A stretch of 64,000 nucleotides of DNA from Komarekiella delphini-convector SJRDD-AB1 (GTDB lineage Bacteria > Cyanobacteriota > Cyanobacteriia > Cyanobacteriales > Nostocaceae). A program made the position numbers and the translations under genes. Under the pieces are notes generated by a model. It was not told the origin of the DNA, did no database searches, and saw only the letters and a list, made by a program, of their open reading frames with translations. The stretch covers positions 241,324 to 305,323 of the forward strand of contig NZ_VJXY01000001.1 of the NCBI RefSeq assembly GCF_014831675.1. The letters are read 5' to 3'. The stretch's first letter is position 1, and the number at the start of each line of letters is the position of its first letter. Below, piece after piece: positions 36,157-44,631 of the stretch.

Positions 36157-36384
36157 TCAATCTTTGCAGATGCCTGCCCGAAGACAATCTTCTGTTTGGT
36201 CGTCTCTAGCTGGTATTCGCCACGGTACTATTTTTAACTGAGCATTTGTGGTGACGGCAATTGCAGCAGTTGTTATGCGAATTTTAGAGTTGAATATTGG
36301 CACGTCACTACTAGCAAAGCTTGAACAGGCATTGTATAAATAAACAGGTAATGCCATCAATCCAATGTAAATTTTCCTATTCAT
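36157..36384 (-). CDS. Possible small exported protein (75 aa)
   Basis: The ATG at 36384 gives a basic start (MNRK), a hydrophobic stretch of about 12 residues and a lipobox-like YNAC, followed by a 55-residue mature part with two Cys near the end. A nested hairpin (36077-36112) follows its stop. No family is recognised and the ribosome-binding site is weak, so it may not be real. Confidence 0.35.
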   Translation of the reverse strand: MNRKIYIGLMALPVYLYNACSSFASSDVPIFNSKIRITTAAIAVTTNAQLKIVPWRIPARDDQTEDCLRAGICKD

Positions 36385-36877
36385 ACAAAACCTCAGATCA
36401 CAATTTCCGATTGCGCCATAGCACATACCACCTTAAATGAACCGGAGCTTAAATCAGTAAACAGTGAACAGTAAACAGTAAACAGTTGGGGGATTTAAAC
36501 TTGCCAGATAGCGCCTGCTGCTAATCGGCTTTGGGTTATTAGTTTTCGGTTGGAAGTGAGCGCCCCCTTAGTGGTTCTCCTTAAACCCAATTATGTTTAC
36601 TGTTTACCATTTACTGTTTACTGTTAAAAACTGAGCTTTGTATGTCAAAGATTTTGTATCAATTTACTAAATACTGCTTACTTGAGAGACGTAATTTGCA
36701 AATTATCGGTTCCACCCTGTTTGTAGGGTAGGCATTGGCTAAAAGATGGCTTCTTACTTAACTTATACAAATGCAACGCCAAAAAACCGGACAAAAATCT
36801 TCAAGCAGCCAAAAACATATTTTGATAGCTGCTACCCCGGATAAAATAGTTAACAAATGTTGCCTACTAGCTGACTC
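36385..36877. other. Intergenic with heptamer fold-back
   Basis: Upstream region of tatC. Four AGTAAAC-type heptamers (36457-36484) and four GTTTACT-type heptamers (36595-36622) face each other and flank about 110 bp, forming a fold-back element. No gene is seen. Confidence 0.55.
36457..36622. repeat. Fold-back of inverted heptamer arrays
   Basis: The arms are 28 bp each, built from AGTAAAC units on the left and the reverse-complement GTTTACT units on the right, with one variant unit in each. The arrangement is MITE-like, but no target-site duplication is evident. Confidence 0.65.
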
Positions 36878-37672
36878 ATGACGCCTTCACCAGATGTAGA
36901 TACTGTAACCACTGCCGATATCGACCAAGAAGGATACGGCAACTCAAAAACTGATTTTCTTGATGATTTGCCAGGTGAAGTTGAGATGTCCCTTTTCGAC
37001 CACCTAGAGGAGTTGCGACAGCGGATTTTTTATTCGCTGATTGTTGTAGCAGTGGGTATTATTGGCTGTTTCTTTGCCGTCAAGCCGATTGTCCAGCTAT
37101 TGGAAGTCCCAGCTCAAGGAGTAAAATTTCTCCAGCTTGCTCCTGGAGAATATTTCTTTGTCTCCTTCAAAGTTGCAGCATACACAGGTTTAGTACTTTC
37201 TAGCCCCTTTATTCTTTACCAAATTATCCAGTTTGTCCTCCCAGGATTGACTCGTCGCGAACGCCGCTTGCTGGGGCCTGTGGTTTTGGGGTCAAGTGTG
37301 CTGTTTGCAGCTGGGTTAGTATTTGCCTATTTTCTCCTTATCCCAGCAGCTTTAAAATTCTTCATCAGCTATGGAGCAGATGTAGTAGAACAACTGTGGT
37401 CGATTGACAAATATTTTGAATTTGTGTTGCTTTTGTTATTCAGCACTGGTTTAGCATTTCAAATTCCTGTCATCCAAGTTTTGCTTGGTAATTTGGGAAT
37501 TGTCTCTTCTGAAAAAATGCTTGCTGGTTGGCGTTACGTGATTATGGGAGCAGTAGTTTTAGGGGCTATCCTGACACCTTCTACTGACCCCCTTACCCAA
37601 AGTCTTCTGGCGGGAGCAGTACTTGGGCTTTACTTTGGTGGCGTTGGGCTAGTTAAGCTTACAGGTAAATAA
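36878..37672 (+). CDS. tatC: Twin-arginine translocase subunit TatC
   Basis: This 264-aa polytopic protein with six membrane segments has the N-terminal signature [17 protein letters not shown] at about residues 37-52, preceded by an acidic cytosolic tail. It recognises twin-arginine signals and moves folded proteins across the thylakoid or plasma membrane. The Rieske protein encoded at 38837 carries such a signal, and the two genes lie close together. Confidence 0.95.
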   Translation: MTPSPDVDTVTTADIDQEGYGNSKTDFLDDLPGEVEMSLFDHLEELRQRIFYSLIVVAVGIIGCFFAVKPIVQLLEVPAQGVKFLQLAPGEYFFVSFKVAAYTGLVLSSPFILYQIIQFVLPGLTRRERRLLGPVVLGSSVLFAAGLVFAYFLLIPAALKFFISYGADVVEQLWSIDKYFEFVLLLLFSTGLAFQIPVIQVLLGNLGIVSSEKMLAGWRYVIMGAVVLGAILTPSTDPLTQSLLAGAVLGLYFGGVGLVKLTGK

Positions 37673-37749
37673 CAGTCGCTATCATGTGGGAACCTACTCT
37701 CTAGGCGTCTATGCTTCAATTCAAAATTAAAATGTCAATTCACAAGTAA

Positions 37750-38085
37750 ATGTTACAAATTACCTATGATGACTTTGAAAAAATTGAGATTCGTGTTGGC
37801 AAAGTCATCAAAGTAGAAGAGTTTCTCAAAGCCAAAAAACCAGCTTATAAATTGTGGATAGACTTTGGTGATTTAAGTATCAAAAAATCTAGTGCTCAAA
37901 TTACCAAACTTTATCAACAAGAGGATTTAATCAATAGATTAATATTAGCTGTTACCAATTTTCCACCTCGTCAAATCGCTGATTTCATTTCAGAAGTTTT
38001 AGTCTTAGGTGTAGTTCTGGACGATGGAGAAGTTGCATTAATCCAGCCAGACAGAGATGTGCCTTTGGGTAAAAGACTTTTATAG
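37750..38085 (+). CDS. csaA: CsaA-like tRNA-binding domain protein
   Basis: This 111-aa OB-fold (EMAP/tRNA_bind) protein begins YDDFEKIEIRVGKVIKVEEF and ends ALIQPDRDVPLGKRL, both hallmarks of CsaA, a small chaperone/tRNA-binding protein associated with protein export. Length fits exactly. It lies 77 bp after tatC in the same direction, which agrees with an export-related role. Confidence 0.85.
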   Translation: MLQITYDDFEKIEIRVGKVIKVEEFLKAKKPAYKLWIDFGDLSIKKSSAQITKLYQQEDLINRLILAVTNFPPRQIADFISEVLVLGVVLDDGEVALIQPDRDVPLGKRLL

Positions 38086-38298
38086 TTAGGTTCAATAATA
38101 TACAGCAATTTTTAATTAATTAGACTACAGTTTTTAGGGTGAGTATTGTAATGCTCACCCTACTATGGTCTATGCTTATGAAACTCACTATATATGTATT
38201 TTGTAACTACATTTAATAGACTGAGAAATTATCATTTTATAACTGCTGAATTTAGTGTATGATTAAAAGTTTAAAAATAAAAAATAAAAAAAGCAAAG

Positions 38299-38607
38299 TC
38301 ATAATATCCATTCTGAAGAACGTTCGCCCAAATCTAGAGGAATGCTAACAGCTTTGCCGAGTCGGGGGCGATCGCGTGTTTCAATGATAAATGTTTGTAC
38401 TTGTGTTGCCCCGCCCAAGGCGTGAAGATAATTGGCGATACTATCAAGATGCTCTTGGTACTCTGCCTCACTTAACGGAAAAGAAGCCTGCTCTAAGTAT
38501 TTCCACATGACTTGCAGAAATATTTTCCCCTGTGTCCGCCGCAACTGCACATCGTAAGAGTATCCCCACTTATCAAGCAACATTTGGCGTAATTCCTGTC
38601 CTGTCAT
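38299..38607 (-). CDS. DUF3067 family protein
   Basis: This protein of 102 aa is found in cyanobacteria and plastids; it is a small alpha/beta protein with MTGQELRQMLLDKWGYSYDVQLRR and HLDSIANYLHALG. I start it at the ATG at 38607; the frame extends four codons to a TTG. It lies between csaA and petC and reads the opposite way. The function is unknown; proximity to petC suggests a photosynthetic or redox role. Confidence 0.85.
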   Translation of the reverse strand: MTGQELRQMLLDKWGYSYDVQLRRTQGKIFLQVMWKYLEQASFPLSEAEYQEHLDSIANYLHALGGATQVQTFIIETRDRPRLGKAVSIPLDLGERSSEWIL

Positions 38608-38836
38608 AGCTTTTCTCAATTAGATTTTACATTTAGTTATGATGTTAAGTTCCGTAACTCAAGTATGATAGGGATATAAAGAAATGTAATGCTAACAGAA
38701 AAGATGCTAGATATATCTTGGAACAGAGAAGTACGGCATCGTTGTGGGCGTTAGCATTTCGACTTAGACAAGAGTTGCTCAAGTACTAGTACTCCTGTCA
38801 AAATGCTTAGCAAAATACATAAAGAGCGCGTAGATT

Positions 38837-39376
38837 ATGGCTCAATTTTCTGAATCAGCAGACGTGCCCGATATGGGGCGTCGTCAATTCATGAATCTGC
38901 TCACTTTTGGGACTGTCACTGGAGTGGCTCTGGGTGCATTGTATCCCGTTGTCAAGTACTTTATTCCACCCGCTACTGGTGGTGCTGGTGGTGGTACAAC
39001 AGCGAAAGATGAGTTAGGTAACGATGTCAGCGTCAGTAAATTTCTCGAAAACCGTAACCCAGGCGATCGCAATCTAGTTCAAGGACTAAAGGGCGACCCC
39101 ACCTATATTGTGGTAGAAAGCAAAGAGGCGATCGCTGACTACGGTATCAATGCTATCTGCACCCACCTAGGTTGTGTTGTCCCTTGGAATGTGGCTGAAA
39201 ACAAGTTTAAATGTCCTTGTCACGGTTCCCAATACGATGCAACTGGTAAGGTTGTTCGGGGCCCAGCACCACTGTCTTTAGCTTTGGCCCATACCAATGT
39301 CAACGACGACAAAATCGTCTTAACCCCTTGGACTGAAACCGACTTCCGCACCGGCGAAGAACCTTGGTGGGGTTAA
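38837..39376 (+). CDS. petC: Cytochrome b6f Rieske iron-sulfur subunit
   Basis: This 179-aa protein has a twin-arginine type anchor ([14 protein letters not shown], then a membrane segment about 20-43), a glycine-rich hinge (48-53) and the 2Fe-2S ligands Cys108/His110 and Cys126... with His129, in CTHLGC and CPCHG. The Cys113-Cys128 disulfide pair is present. It carries electrons from plastoquinol to cytochrome f. It is followed by petA, the usual cyanobacterial petCA operon, although the 213-bp gap here is filled with heptamer repeats. Confidence 0.97.
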   Translation: MAQFSESADVPDMGRRQFMNLLTFGTVTGVALGALYPVVKYFIPPATGGAGGGTTAKDELGNDVSVSKFLENRNPGDRNLVQGLKGDPTYIVVESKEAIADYGINAICTHLGCVVPWNVAENKFKCPCHGSQYDATGKVVRGPAPLSLALAHTNVNDDKIVLTPWTETDFRTGEEPWWG

Positions 39377-39390
39377 TCAAGTGCTGAAGC

Positions 39391-39417
39391 GCGGATAGCT
39401 ATGGTTTAGCCCGTGCT
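39391..39417. repeat. Dispersed 27-bp repeat, copy 1
   Basis: GCGGATAGCTATGGTTTAGC plus CCGTGCT recurs at 44605-44631 with one mismatch. It follows petC; the second copy precedes the WD40 gene. Confidence 0.8.
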
Positions 39418-39429
39418 GAGTTATTAGTT

Positions 39430-39589
39430 TAAAGTCCAGAGTCAAAAGTCCAAAGTATTGATTCTTGACTGCTTGACCCTTGACTAATGACTAATACTTC
39501 TCTACGAGAGGCTGCGCCAATGGCTCTGCTCAGTACAAGTGACTAATGACTAATGACCAATGACTAATTCAATCGTTGTCCTTATAGAG
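39430..39589. repeat. Heptamer-type repeats in the petC-petA gap
   Basis: Repeated AGTCCA/AGTCAAA and GACTAAT units fill the gap (for example GACTAATGACTAATGACC near 39541). They separate petC and petA without an obvious terminator, so the two genes may still be co-transcribed. Confidence 0.6.
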
Positions 39590-40591
39590 ATGAGAAATGC
39601 TTTCATAACAGCGAGGTTAACTCGCAGTGCTAGAGCGATTGTCAAAACATTGCTCATAGCGATCGCTACCGTGACATTTTACTTCACCAGCGATCTAGTC
39701 CTTCCCCAACCGGCTGCTGCCTATCCCTTTTGGGCACAGCAAACCTACCCCGAAACCCCCCGCGAACCAACCGGACGGATTGTTTGCGCCAACTGTCACT
39801 TAGCAGCTAAGCCTATAGATGTGGAAGTTCCCCAATCGGTGCTACCTGACACTGTATTTAAAGCTGTGGTGAAAATTCCTTACGATACCAGCTTGCAGCA
39901 AGTTGGTGCCGATGGTTCTAAAGTCGGCTTGAATGTCGGTGCTGTACTGATGCTACCCGAAGGCTTTAAGATTGCTCCTGAAGACAGGATTTCTGAGGAA
40001 CTTAAAGAAGAAGTCGGTGACACATTCTTCCAACCCTACAGCGAAGAGAAAGATAACGTTATCATCGTCGGCCCCCTACCCGGTGAACAGTATCAGGAAA
40101 TTGTCTTCCCAGTTCTTTCTCCCAACCCCGCAACCGATAAAAACATCCACTTCGGTAAATATTCGGTTCACGTAGGTGGTAACAGAGGACGCGGACAAGT
40201 TTACCCCACTGGCGAAAAGAGCAACAACTCAGTTTACAACGCTTCCGCTACTGGCACAATTAGCAAAATTGCCAAAGAGGAAGACGGAGACGGTAACGTC
40301 AAATATGTTGTAAGCATCCAAAGTGAATCTGGTGAAGTTGTTAAGGAGACGATTCCCCTAGGCCCAGAACTGATTGTTTCTGAAGGACAAACAGTCAAGT
40401 CTGGTGATGCTTTGACCAGCAACCCGAACGTGGGTGGATTTGGTCAACAAGATGCAGAAATCGTATTGCAAGACGCATCTAGAGTCCAATGGATGATTGC
40501 GTTCATCGCTCTGGTGATGTTGGCTCAAGTTATGCTGGTGCTGAAGAAAAAGCAGGTTGAGAAAGTTCAAGCTGCCGAGATGAATTTCTAA
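39590..40591 (+). CDS. petA: Cytochrome f
   Basis: This 333-aa apocytochrome f has a 44-residue signal peptide ending AAA; mature Tyr45 (YPFWAQQ) is the axial heme ligand. The heme site CANCH is at Cys66, Cys69 and His70. The lumenal domain is followed by a C-terminal membrane anchor (about 300-320) and KKKQVEKVQ on the stromal side. I start it at ATG 39590 because [16 protein letters not shown] is the conserved N-terminus and gives the usual length; an ATG ten codons upstream lies in repeat sequence. Confidence 0.97.
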   Translation: MRNAFITARLTRSARAIVKTLLIAIATVTFYFTSDLVLPQPAAAYPFWAQQTYPETPREPTGRIVCANCHLAAKPIDVEVPQSVLPDTVFKAVVKIPYDTSLQQVGADGSKVGLNVGAVLMLPEGFKIAPEDRISEELKEEVGDTFFQPYSEEKDNVIIVGPLPGEQYQEIVFPVLSPNPATDKNIHFGKYSVHVGGNRGRGQVYPTGEKSNNSVYNASATGTISKIAKEEDGDGNVKYVVSIQSESGEVVKETIPLGPELIVSEGQTVKSGDALTSNPNVGGFGQQDAEIVLQDASRVQWMIAFIALVMLAQVMLVLKKKQVEKVQAAEMNF

Positions 40592-40615
40592 ATTCTCTGC
40601 TAAATAATTACTTGT

Positions 40616-40643
40616 AGGACAGGCATCTTGCCTGTCTTTTTTA
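40616..40643 (+). terminator. Rho-independent terminator after petA
   Basis: GACAGGCA pairs with TGCCTGTC across TCT, followed by a run of six T. It lies 27 bp after the petA stop. Confidence 0.9.
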
Positions 40644-40884
40644 TATATTATGGTTCCAAGTCTGTATATAGGACTCAGAGGTTTATATGCAATTTACTTT
40701 AAAAGTATATCTACTTAATCAAAAATTATTATATTAACTTATAGTCTTTTTTTTTGGAATCTGTTATAGTTTATTTGTAAGTTATAACAGTTGTTGTAAC
40801 AACAATATAACTTCTCACATCAAATTTATAGTATCTAGGTATTGTATTTGAATGCCTAGTATCTTCCTAATTAGGAATTAGCTC

Positions 40885-41202
40885 ATGGCTGTAAAAAGTT
40901 ATCCCGTAACTCATGCAAAGGTAGGAAATCAAGATGGGTTTCGCTTACCTCGCGCATTCTATAAGGATTATCCTCATTTAGCTAATGCTTCAGGCCATAT
41001 TGAAGTGCTATCTGATAACACGTTCTTAGTTAGATTAGAAACCGATAATGTTGATGAAGTTGATGATGAGGGCATTATGATGAGCCTTTTTCTTGACTTT
41101 CTAATGAAGGATGCTATGCAGAACCCTTCTGAGCTAATTTCTTATACCCAAGAAATAAGCGATGAAATGGATGATTTACTGGCTGATGTAGTTATAGATT
41201 AA
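40885..41202 (+). CDS. PrlF/SohA-type antitoxin-like protein
   Basis: This 105-aa protein opens with an AbrB-like swapped-hairpin region (VKSYPVTHAKVGNQDGFRLPRAFYKDYP) and has a very acidic C-terminal half, as in antitoxins. It precedes the YhaV-like toxin gene with a one-base stop/start overlap (TAATG at 41200-41204). I call it from context plus the AbrB-like N-terminus; the sequence alone is weaker evidence. Confidence 0.75.
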   Translation: MAVKSYPVTHAKVGNQDGFRLPRAFYKDYPHLANASGHIEVLSDNTFLVRLETDNVDEVDDEGIMMSLFLDFLMKDAMQNPSELISYTQEISDEMDDLLADVVID

Positions 41203-41639
41203 TGGCTGCATTTACTTGTAATGGTTGGCAGATTTTTTTCTACCCATTGTTTAATAAACAATGGGTAGAATTGCGTAGTAGAGTTCATATATTAAAAAAT
41301 GAGTTACCTAAAGAAGAATTTATTACACATTCAGATGTCAAATTCTTAAAAGCATTGAATATTGGCATTAAAGAAAAAATTCCTCAAGACCCTTTCGCTA
41401 GTCACTTTGCTTTGCAAAAACCTTTGCAAAAATATGGCCGTATCAAAAAAATGGGGCTACCTGAACGATATAGATTATTCTTTAGAGCATTCAAAGAACA
41501 AAAAATTATCATTATTCTTTGGTTAGGTTTTCCTCGTAAGGAAGGTGATAAAAAAGATTGTTATCAAGTTTTTACCAAAAAAGTTGAGAATGGAGAATTT
41601 CCTCAAAGTATAGATGAGCTACTTTCACATATATCTTAG
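41202..41639 (+). CDS. YhaV-family toxin
   Basis: This 145-aa protein is basic and begins with the YhaV-like segment NGWQIFFYPLFNKQWVELRSRV. It later has QDPFASHFALQKPLQKYGRIKKMGLPERYRLFFRAFKEQKIIIILWLGFPRKEGDKKDCYQVF, typical of this RelE-fold ribonuclease toxin group. It is translationally coupled to the upstream antitoxin. Confidence 0.85.
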   Translation: MAAFTCNGWQIFFYPLFNKQWVELRSRVHILKNELPKEEFITHSDVKFLKALNIGIKEKIPQDPFASHFALQKPLQKYGRIKKMGLPERYRLFFRAFKEQKIIIILWLGFPRKEGDKKDCYQVFTKKVENGEFPQSIDELLSHIS

Positions 41640-41769
41640 AATTAGCAACCTCAAGTTGTTTCCCAATTACCTTTTGATCAGCGATCGCTACAACGAGAAA
41701 CTTGACTTTCAAGACAATTGCTACAACTAACTTCAAGTGAAAATGCTAAACTTGTACTAATGAGTGTGG

Positions 41770-41961
41770 ATGAAAGTGTCCAAAAGTCCTACGTCAGAGC
41801 AGAAAACACAATGCTTTAATCTGTGCGTCTGGTTCAGTAAGCTTTACCTACCTATAAACGTAGTTCGTATAGACGAGCGAACAGGAAATGTTTTCTTTCT
41901 GGCAGGTGAGGAAAATATTATTGAGATTTATCCCAACGGCAAATGGAGGTACGTAGGATGA
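41770..41961 (+). CDS. DUF6888-like small protein
   Basis: This 63-aa protein has CFNLCVWFSKLYLPINVVRIDERTGNVFFLAGEENIIEIYPNGKWRYV, the pattern I associate with DUF6888. I start at the ATG at 41770; a GTG two codons upstream is possible. It overlaps the next gene by an ATGA. DUF6888/DUF6887 pairs are frequent in cyanobacteria and look like an uncharacterised two-gene module. Confidence 0.65.
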   Translation: MKVSKSPTSEQKTQCFNLCVWFSKLYLPINVVRIDERTGNVFFLAGEENIIEIYPNGKWRYVG

Positions 41962-42182
41962 GTAAGCCTGATTTTAAAGCAATGAGCCGAAAAGAATTAC
42001 ACACTTACGTTCTCGCTCACCGAGAGGATCAAGAAGCTTTTTATAGCTACGTAGACAAGCTACATGCAGAGGCTACTTGGATTGAAATGCCAGCATTGCA
42101 GTCCGTAGAAGATCTGGAAAATTACCCAGAATTTCTTGAGCGTCTTCGCAAAAGTGCAGAGCCACGCGATAATGCAGTCTAA
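41958..42182 (+). CDS. DUF6887-like small protein
   Basis: This 74-aa acidic protein starts MSKPDFKAMSRKELHTYVLAHREDQEAFYSYVDKLHAE, matching DUF6887. The ATG at 41958 overlaps the stop of the preceding gene (ATGA), and a GGAGG lies about 13 bases upstream inside that gene. With its partner it resembles a toxin-antitoxin pair, which has not been shown as far as I know. Confidence 0.65.
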   Translation: MSKPDFKAMSRKELHTYVLAHREDQEAFYSYVDKLHAEATWIEMPALQSVEDLENYPEFLERLRKSAEPRDNAV

Positions 42183-42272
42183 CAAATCAAATGCAGCGAA
42201 CGGTCGAGAGCCATTGGTGCTAAGTTCGAGTATAACTGCATCAAATGCTTAATTAAAGCGATCGCAAATAGA

Positions 42273-42301
42273 TTCCGCGTAAGCCTACTGGTTACGCGGA
42301 A
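42273..42301. terminator. Hairpin between convergent genes
   Basis: TTCCGCGTAA pairs with TTACGCGGAA around a 9-nt loop, followed by AT-rich sequence on both sides. It can terminate either the DUF6887 or the alanine dehydrogenase transcript. Confidence 0.6.
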
Positions 42302-42366
42302 ATTTTAATAAAAACCTTTTACCAAAGTCAACACTGTTACCTTAAATCAAGATTACCTGTGTAAAT

Positions 42367-43458
42367 TTAATTTACTAAATCAGGGAATACCTCTTGTACT
42401 GCCGGATGAACTAAGCGATGATTTTGTACATTCAAGCCCTTAGCTAAGACTGGATTAGTTTCCAGTGCCTTGATTCCCAGATTTGCCAACTGAATGACGT
42501 AAGGTAATGTACTGTTATTTAGTGCTTGGGTTGCTGTCCAAGGTACTGCCCCTGGCATATTGGGAACGCCATAATGGACTACGCCCTCTTCAACATATAC
42601 CGGATTGGTGTGAGATGTGGCATGTAAGGTCTCAATGCAACCGCCTTGGTCAACAGCAACATCAACTATTACAGAACCAGGACGCATTTGTTTGACCAAT
42701 TCACGGGATACTAGTATTGGCGCTCTACGTCCTGGCACTAAAACTGCACCGATCAGCAAGTCGGCTTCTTTAACGGCAGCTTCGATATGGGCAGAGTTGC
42801 TGTAAAGCAATTCGACTCTAGAGCCAAAAAGGGTTTCTAGGTAGGATAAGCGCTCGACACTCACATCTAAAATCTGCACGGTAGCACCCATACCCACGGC
42901 AATTTTAGCTGCTTCTGTGCCGACAACGCCGCCACCTAAAATTACTACTGTGCCTGGTTTGACTCCAGGTACACCACCCAAAAGCACACCTCTGCCACCT
43001 TGTTGGCGTTCTAGGAATCTGGCCCCAAATTGTACTGCTAGCCGACCAGCAATCACACTCATAGGGGTGAGTAAGGGTAATTTGTTAGCACCGGATTGTT
43101 CTACAGTTTCGTAGGCGATCGCACAAGTGCCACAATCAATTAAATGTTCGGTCAATTTGCGATCGGCTGCTAGATGCAGATAAGTAAACAATATCTGTCC
43201 TTTTTGTAAAAATTTATACTCGCTTGCTAGTGGTTCTTTGACTTTGACAACTAGCTCCCGATTCCAAGCCGCTTCTGGTGTGGTAACAATCTCCGCTCCA
43301 GCGCTTGCGTAGTCATCATCTGTAAATCCAGCACCACTACCTGCTAATGTCTGGACGAATATGGCATGACCATTTTCCCGCAGCACCCGCACACTAGAAG
43401 GACTCAACCCTACCCGAAACTCTTGATCCTTAGTTTCCTTCGGAACGCCAATTTCCAT
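42367..43458 (-). CDS. ald: Alanine dehydrogenase
   Basis: This 363-aa enzyme interconverts L-alanine and pyruvate plus ammonium with NAD. It has the family N-terminus MEIGVPKETKDQEFRVGLSP with substrate Arg15, Lys74 (KVKEP), catalytic His95 (YLHLAADR), the Rossmann motif ILGGGVVGTEAAKIA and the catalytic Asp in VIVDVAVDQGG. Length is normal. It may serve nitrogen recycling in filaments, an inference from the host type. Confidence 0.96.
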   Translation of the reverse strand: MEIGVPKETKDQEFRVGLSPSSVRVLRENGHAIFVQTLAGSGAGFTDDDYASAGAEIVTTPEAAWNRELVVKVKEPLASEYKFLQKGQILFTYLHLAADRKLTEHLIDCGTCAIAYETVEQSGANKLPLLTPMSVIAGRLAVQFGARFLERQQGGRGVLLGGVPGVKPGTVVILGGGVVGTEAAKIAVGMGATVQILDVSVERLSYLETLFGSRVELLYSNSAHIEAAVKEADLLIGAVLVPGRRAPILVSRELVKQMRPGSVIVDVAVDQGGCIETLHATSHTNPVYVEEGVVHYGVPNMPGAVPWTATQALNNSTLPYVIQLANLGIKALETNPVLAKGLNVQNHRLVHPAVQEVFPDLVN

Positions 43459-43770
43459 GTAACGCCTCTGATAATTTTTTGTTTAACTTTAGCTTGCTAA
43501 TCTCAAGCTTGTTAGTTCAAGCTTGCTACTTCTGTATTATGGATAGCTGTATTAGGGATAGCTAATCTCTGTTCTAATTTTCTCAACTTTATTTGGGTAG
43601 CTCCAAACTCTACCCTTGACTATTACCCCAGTATTTATACAATGTATAAAGATTAATTACATTTTGTTAACAAAGCTCCGCCCAACGGCAACCCCTGTGG
43701 AGAACGGAGGCTTCCTTAAATCAGATTTATCCTAGTCAAGTCACGTTTGCCGAAAAGAGGTTTCTAAAAA
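43459..43770. other. Divergent intergenic region of ald and hli
   Basis: It holds a run of AAGCTTG/GCTTGCTA direct repeats (about 43490-43530) and a promoter-like pair for hli (see next entry). No other gene is seen. Confidence 0.5.
43616..43643 (+). promoter_or_regulatory. Candidate promoter of hli
   Basis: TTGACT (43616-43621) and TACAAT (43638-43643) are spaced 16 bp, a plausible housekeeping sigma promoter 128 bp upstream of the hli ATG. It implies a long 5' untranslated region. Confidence 0.4.
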
Positions 43771-43941
43771 ATGACACAACCGCAACCAACAATTACACCC
43801 AAACTAGAGGAGCCTAAGTTTGGCTTTAATGAATATGCAGAGCGTTTGAATGGCCGAGCTGCAATGGTTGGCTTTGCCTTGATGGTGGTAATTGAATACG
43901 TTACCAATCAAGGTGTGCTATCATGGCTCGGTCTAAAGTAA
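43771..43941 (+). CDS. hli: High light-inducible protein (HLIP, 56 aa)
   Basis: This is a single-helix chlorophyll a/b-binding-like protein. The helix carries the core ERLNGRAAMVGFALMVVIEY, with the Glu-Arg ion pair and Asn that ligate chlorophyll in the CAB family. The N-terminus is polar and Pro-rich, and the C-terminus ends GVLSWLGLK. Such proteins bind pigments and dissipate energy or aid photosystem II assembly under stress. The ATG at 43771 has a purine-rich AAAGAGG 13-19 bases upstream. Confidence 0.93.
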   Translation: MTQPQPTITPKLEEPKFGFNEYAERLNGRAAMVGFALMVVIEYVTNQGVLSWLGLK

Positions 43942-44281
43942 TGCCACGAGAAAGCACAGATGTGCAAGTTGTAAGCTAATAATTAAAAGAGTTATAACCA
44001 GCTGGAACACTAGCTGGTTTGACTTTAACAATCTAGAGCGAAGTACTTCGCCCTAAGCGTTTTAATTAGACTTATCCGTAAATTGTTGCCGTAGAATGTA
44101 AGCAGGGGAGGGACTGAAATATCCTAGACCCGCAATTACTACATTAAAGAGGGGTAATTACTACACTTCCTTCCCTACTGAATAAAATTATAATACTTTA
44201 TGCCTTTGATTCAAAGGGCAATTTGCGGGTGAGGTATTCTCGGTAAATGTACACAAAAGGTTAATTGGAACCAACCAAGCT
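43942..44281. other. Intergenic with two hairpins
   Basis: AACCAGCT/AGCTGGTT at 43996-44019 is a candidate terminator of hli. GCGAAGTACTTCGC at 44038-44051 is a perfect 14-bp palindrome. No gene is seen. Confidence 0.5.
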
Positions 44282-44284
44282 GTG

Positions 44285-44578
44285 ATGAATGCTGTATTAC
44301 CTCGTTTTTTAAAGTCAACCTACCGAAAAGAACCACTAATCAGTGTACTGATTACGATGGGCGTGGTGGATGCCCTGATTGGTGGATTTGATGATAGCTG
44401 GTCGTTATTCGCTTTTGGTTTGGGACTAGCAGGGATAACGCTCGTCTTTAAGTTGTGGCGTATCCAGCAGCGTCGTCCTATACCAGAGGAGCCTGTAGTG
44501 CAACACTATTTGCCCTCCCGCTCCTCTAGTGCTGCTTTACCAATGCTGAGCGTTTCTAAGAAAAAACCTCCTTTGTAG
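44285..44578 (+). CDS. Small conserved membrane protein (97 aa)
   Basis: It shows two hydrophobic segments (about 19-36 and 41-58, VLITMGVVDALIGG and LFAFGLGLAGITLVFKLW) followed by a polar, basic tail. A GTG immediately precedes the ATG I use. I know no function for it. It has no ribosome-binding site of note and lies between hli and the WD40 gene. Confidence 0.6.
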   Translation: MNAVLPRFLKSTYRKEPLISVLITMGVVDALIGGFDDSWSLFAFGLGLAGITLVFKLWRIQQRRPIPEEPVVQHYLPSRSSSAALPMLSVSKKKPPL

Positions 44579-44604
44579 GGAGTGCTGAGTAGTGAATTAT
44601 GTTA

Positions 44605-44631
44605 GCGGATAGCTCTGGTTTAGCCCGTGCT
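44605..44631. repeat. Dispersed 27-bp repeat, copy 2
   Basis: Same element as at 39391-39417 with one mismatch (C for A). The GTG at 44627, the outermost start of the WD40 frame, lies inside this repeat. Confidence 0.8.

Noticed and set aside
39560..39589. Upstream ATG for cytochrome f
   Set aside because: The extra ten residues derive from heptamer repeats, and the inner ATG gives the conserved N-terminus and usual length.
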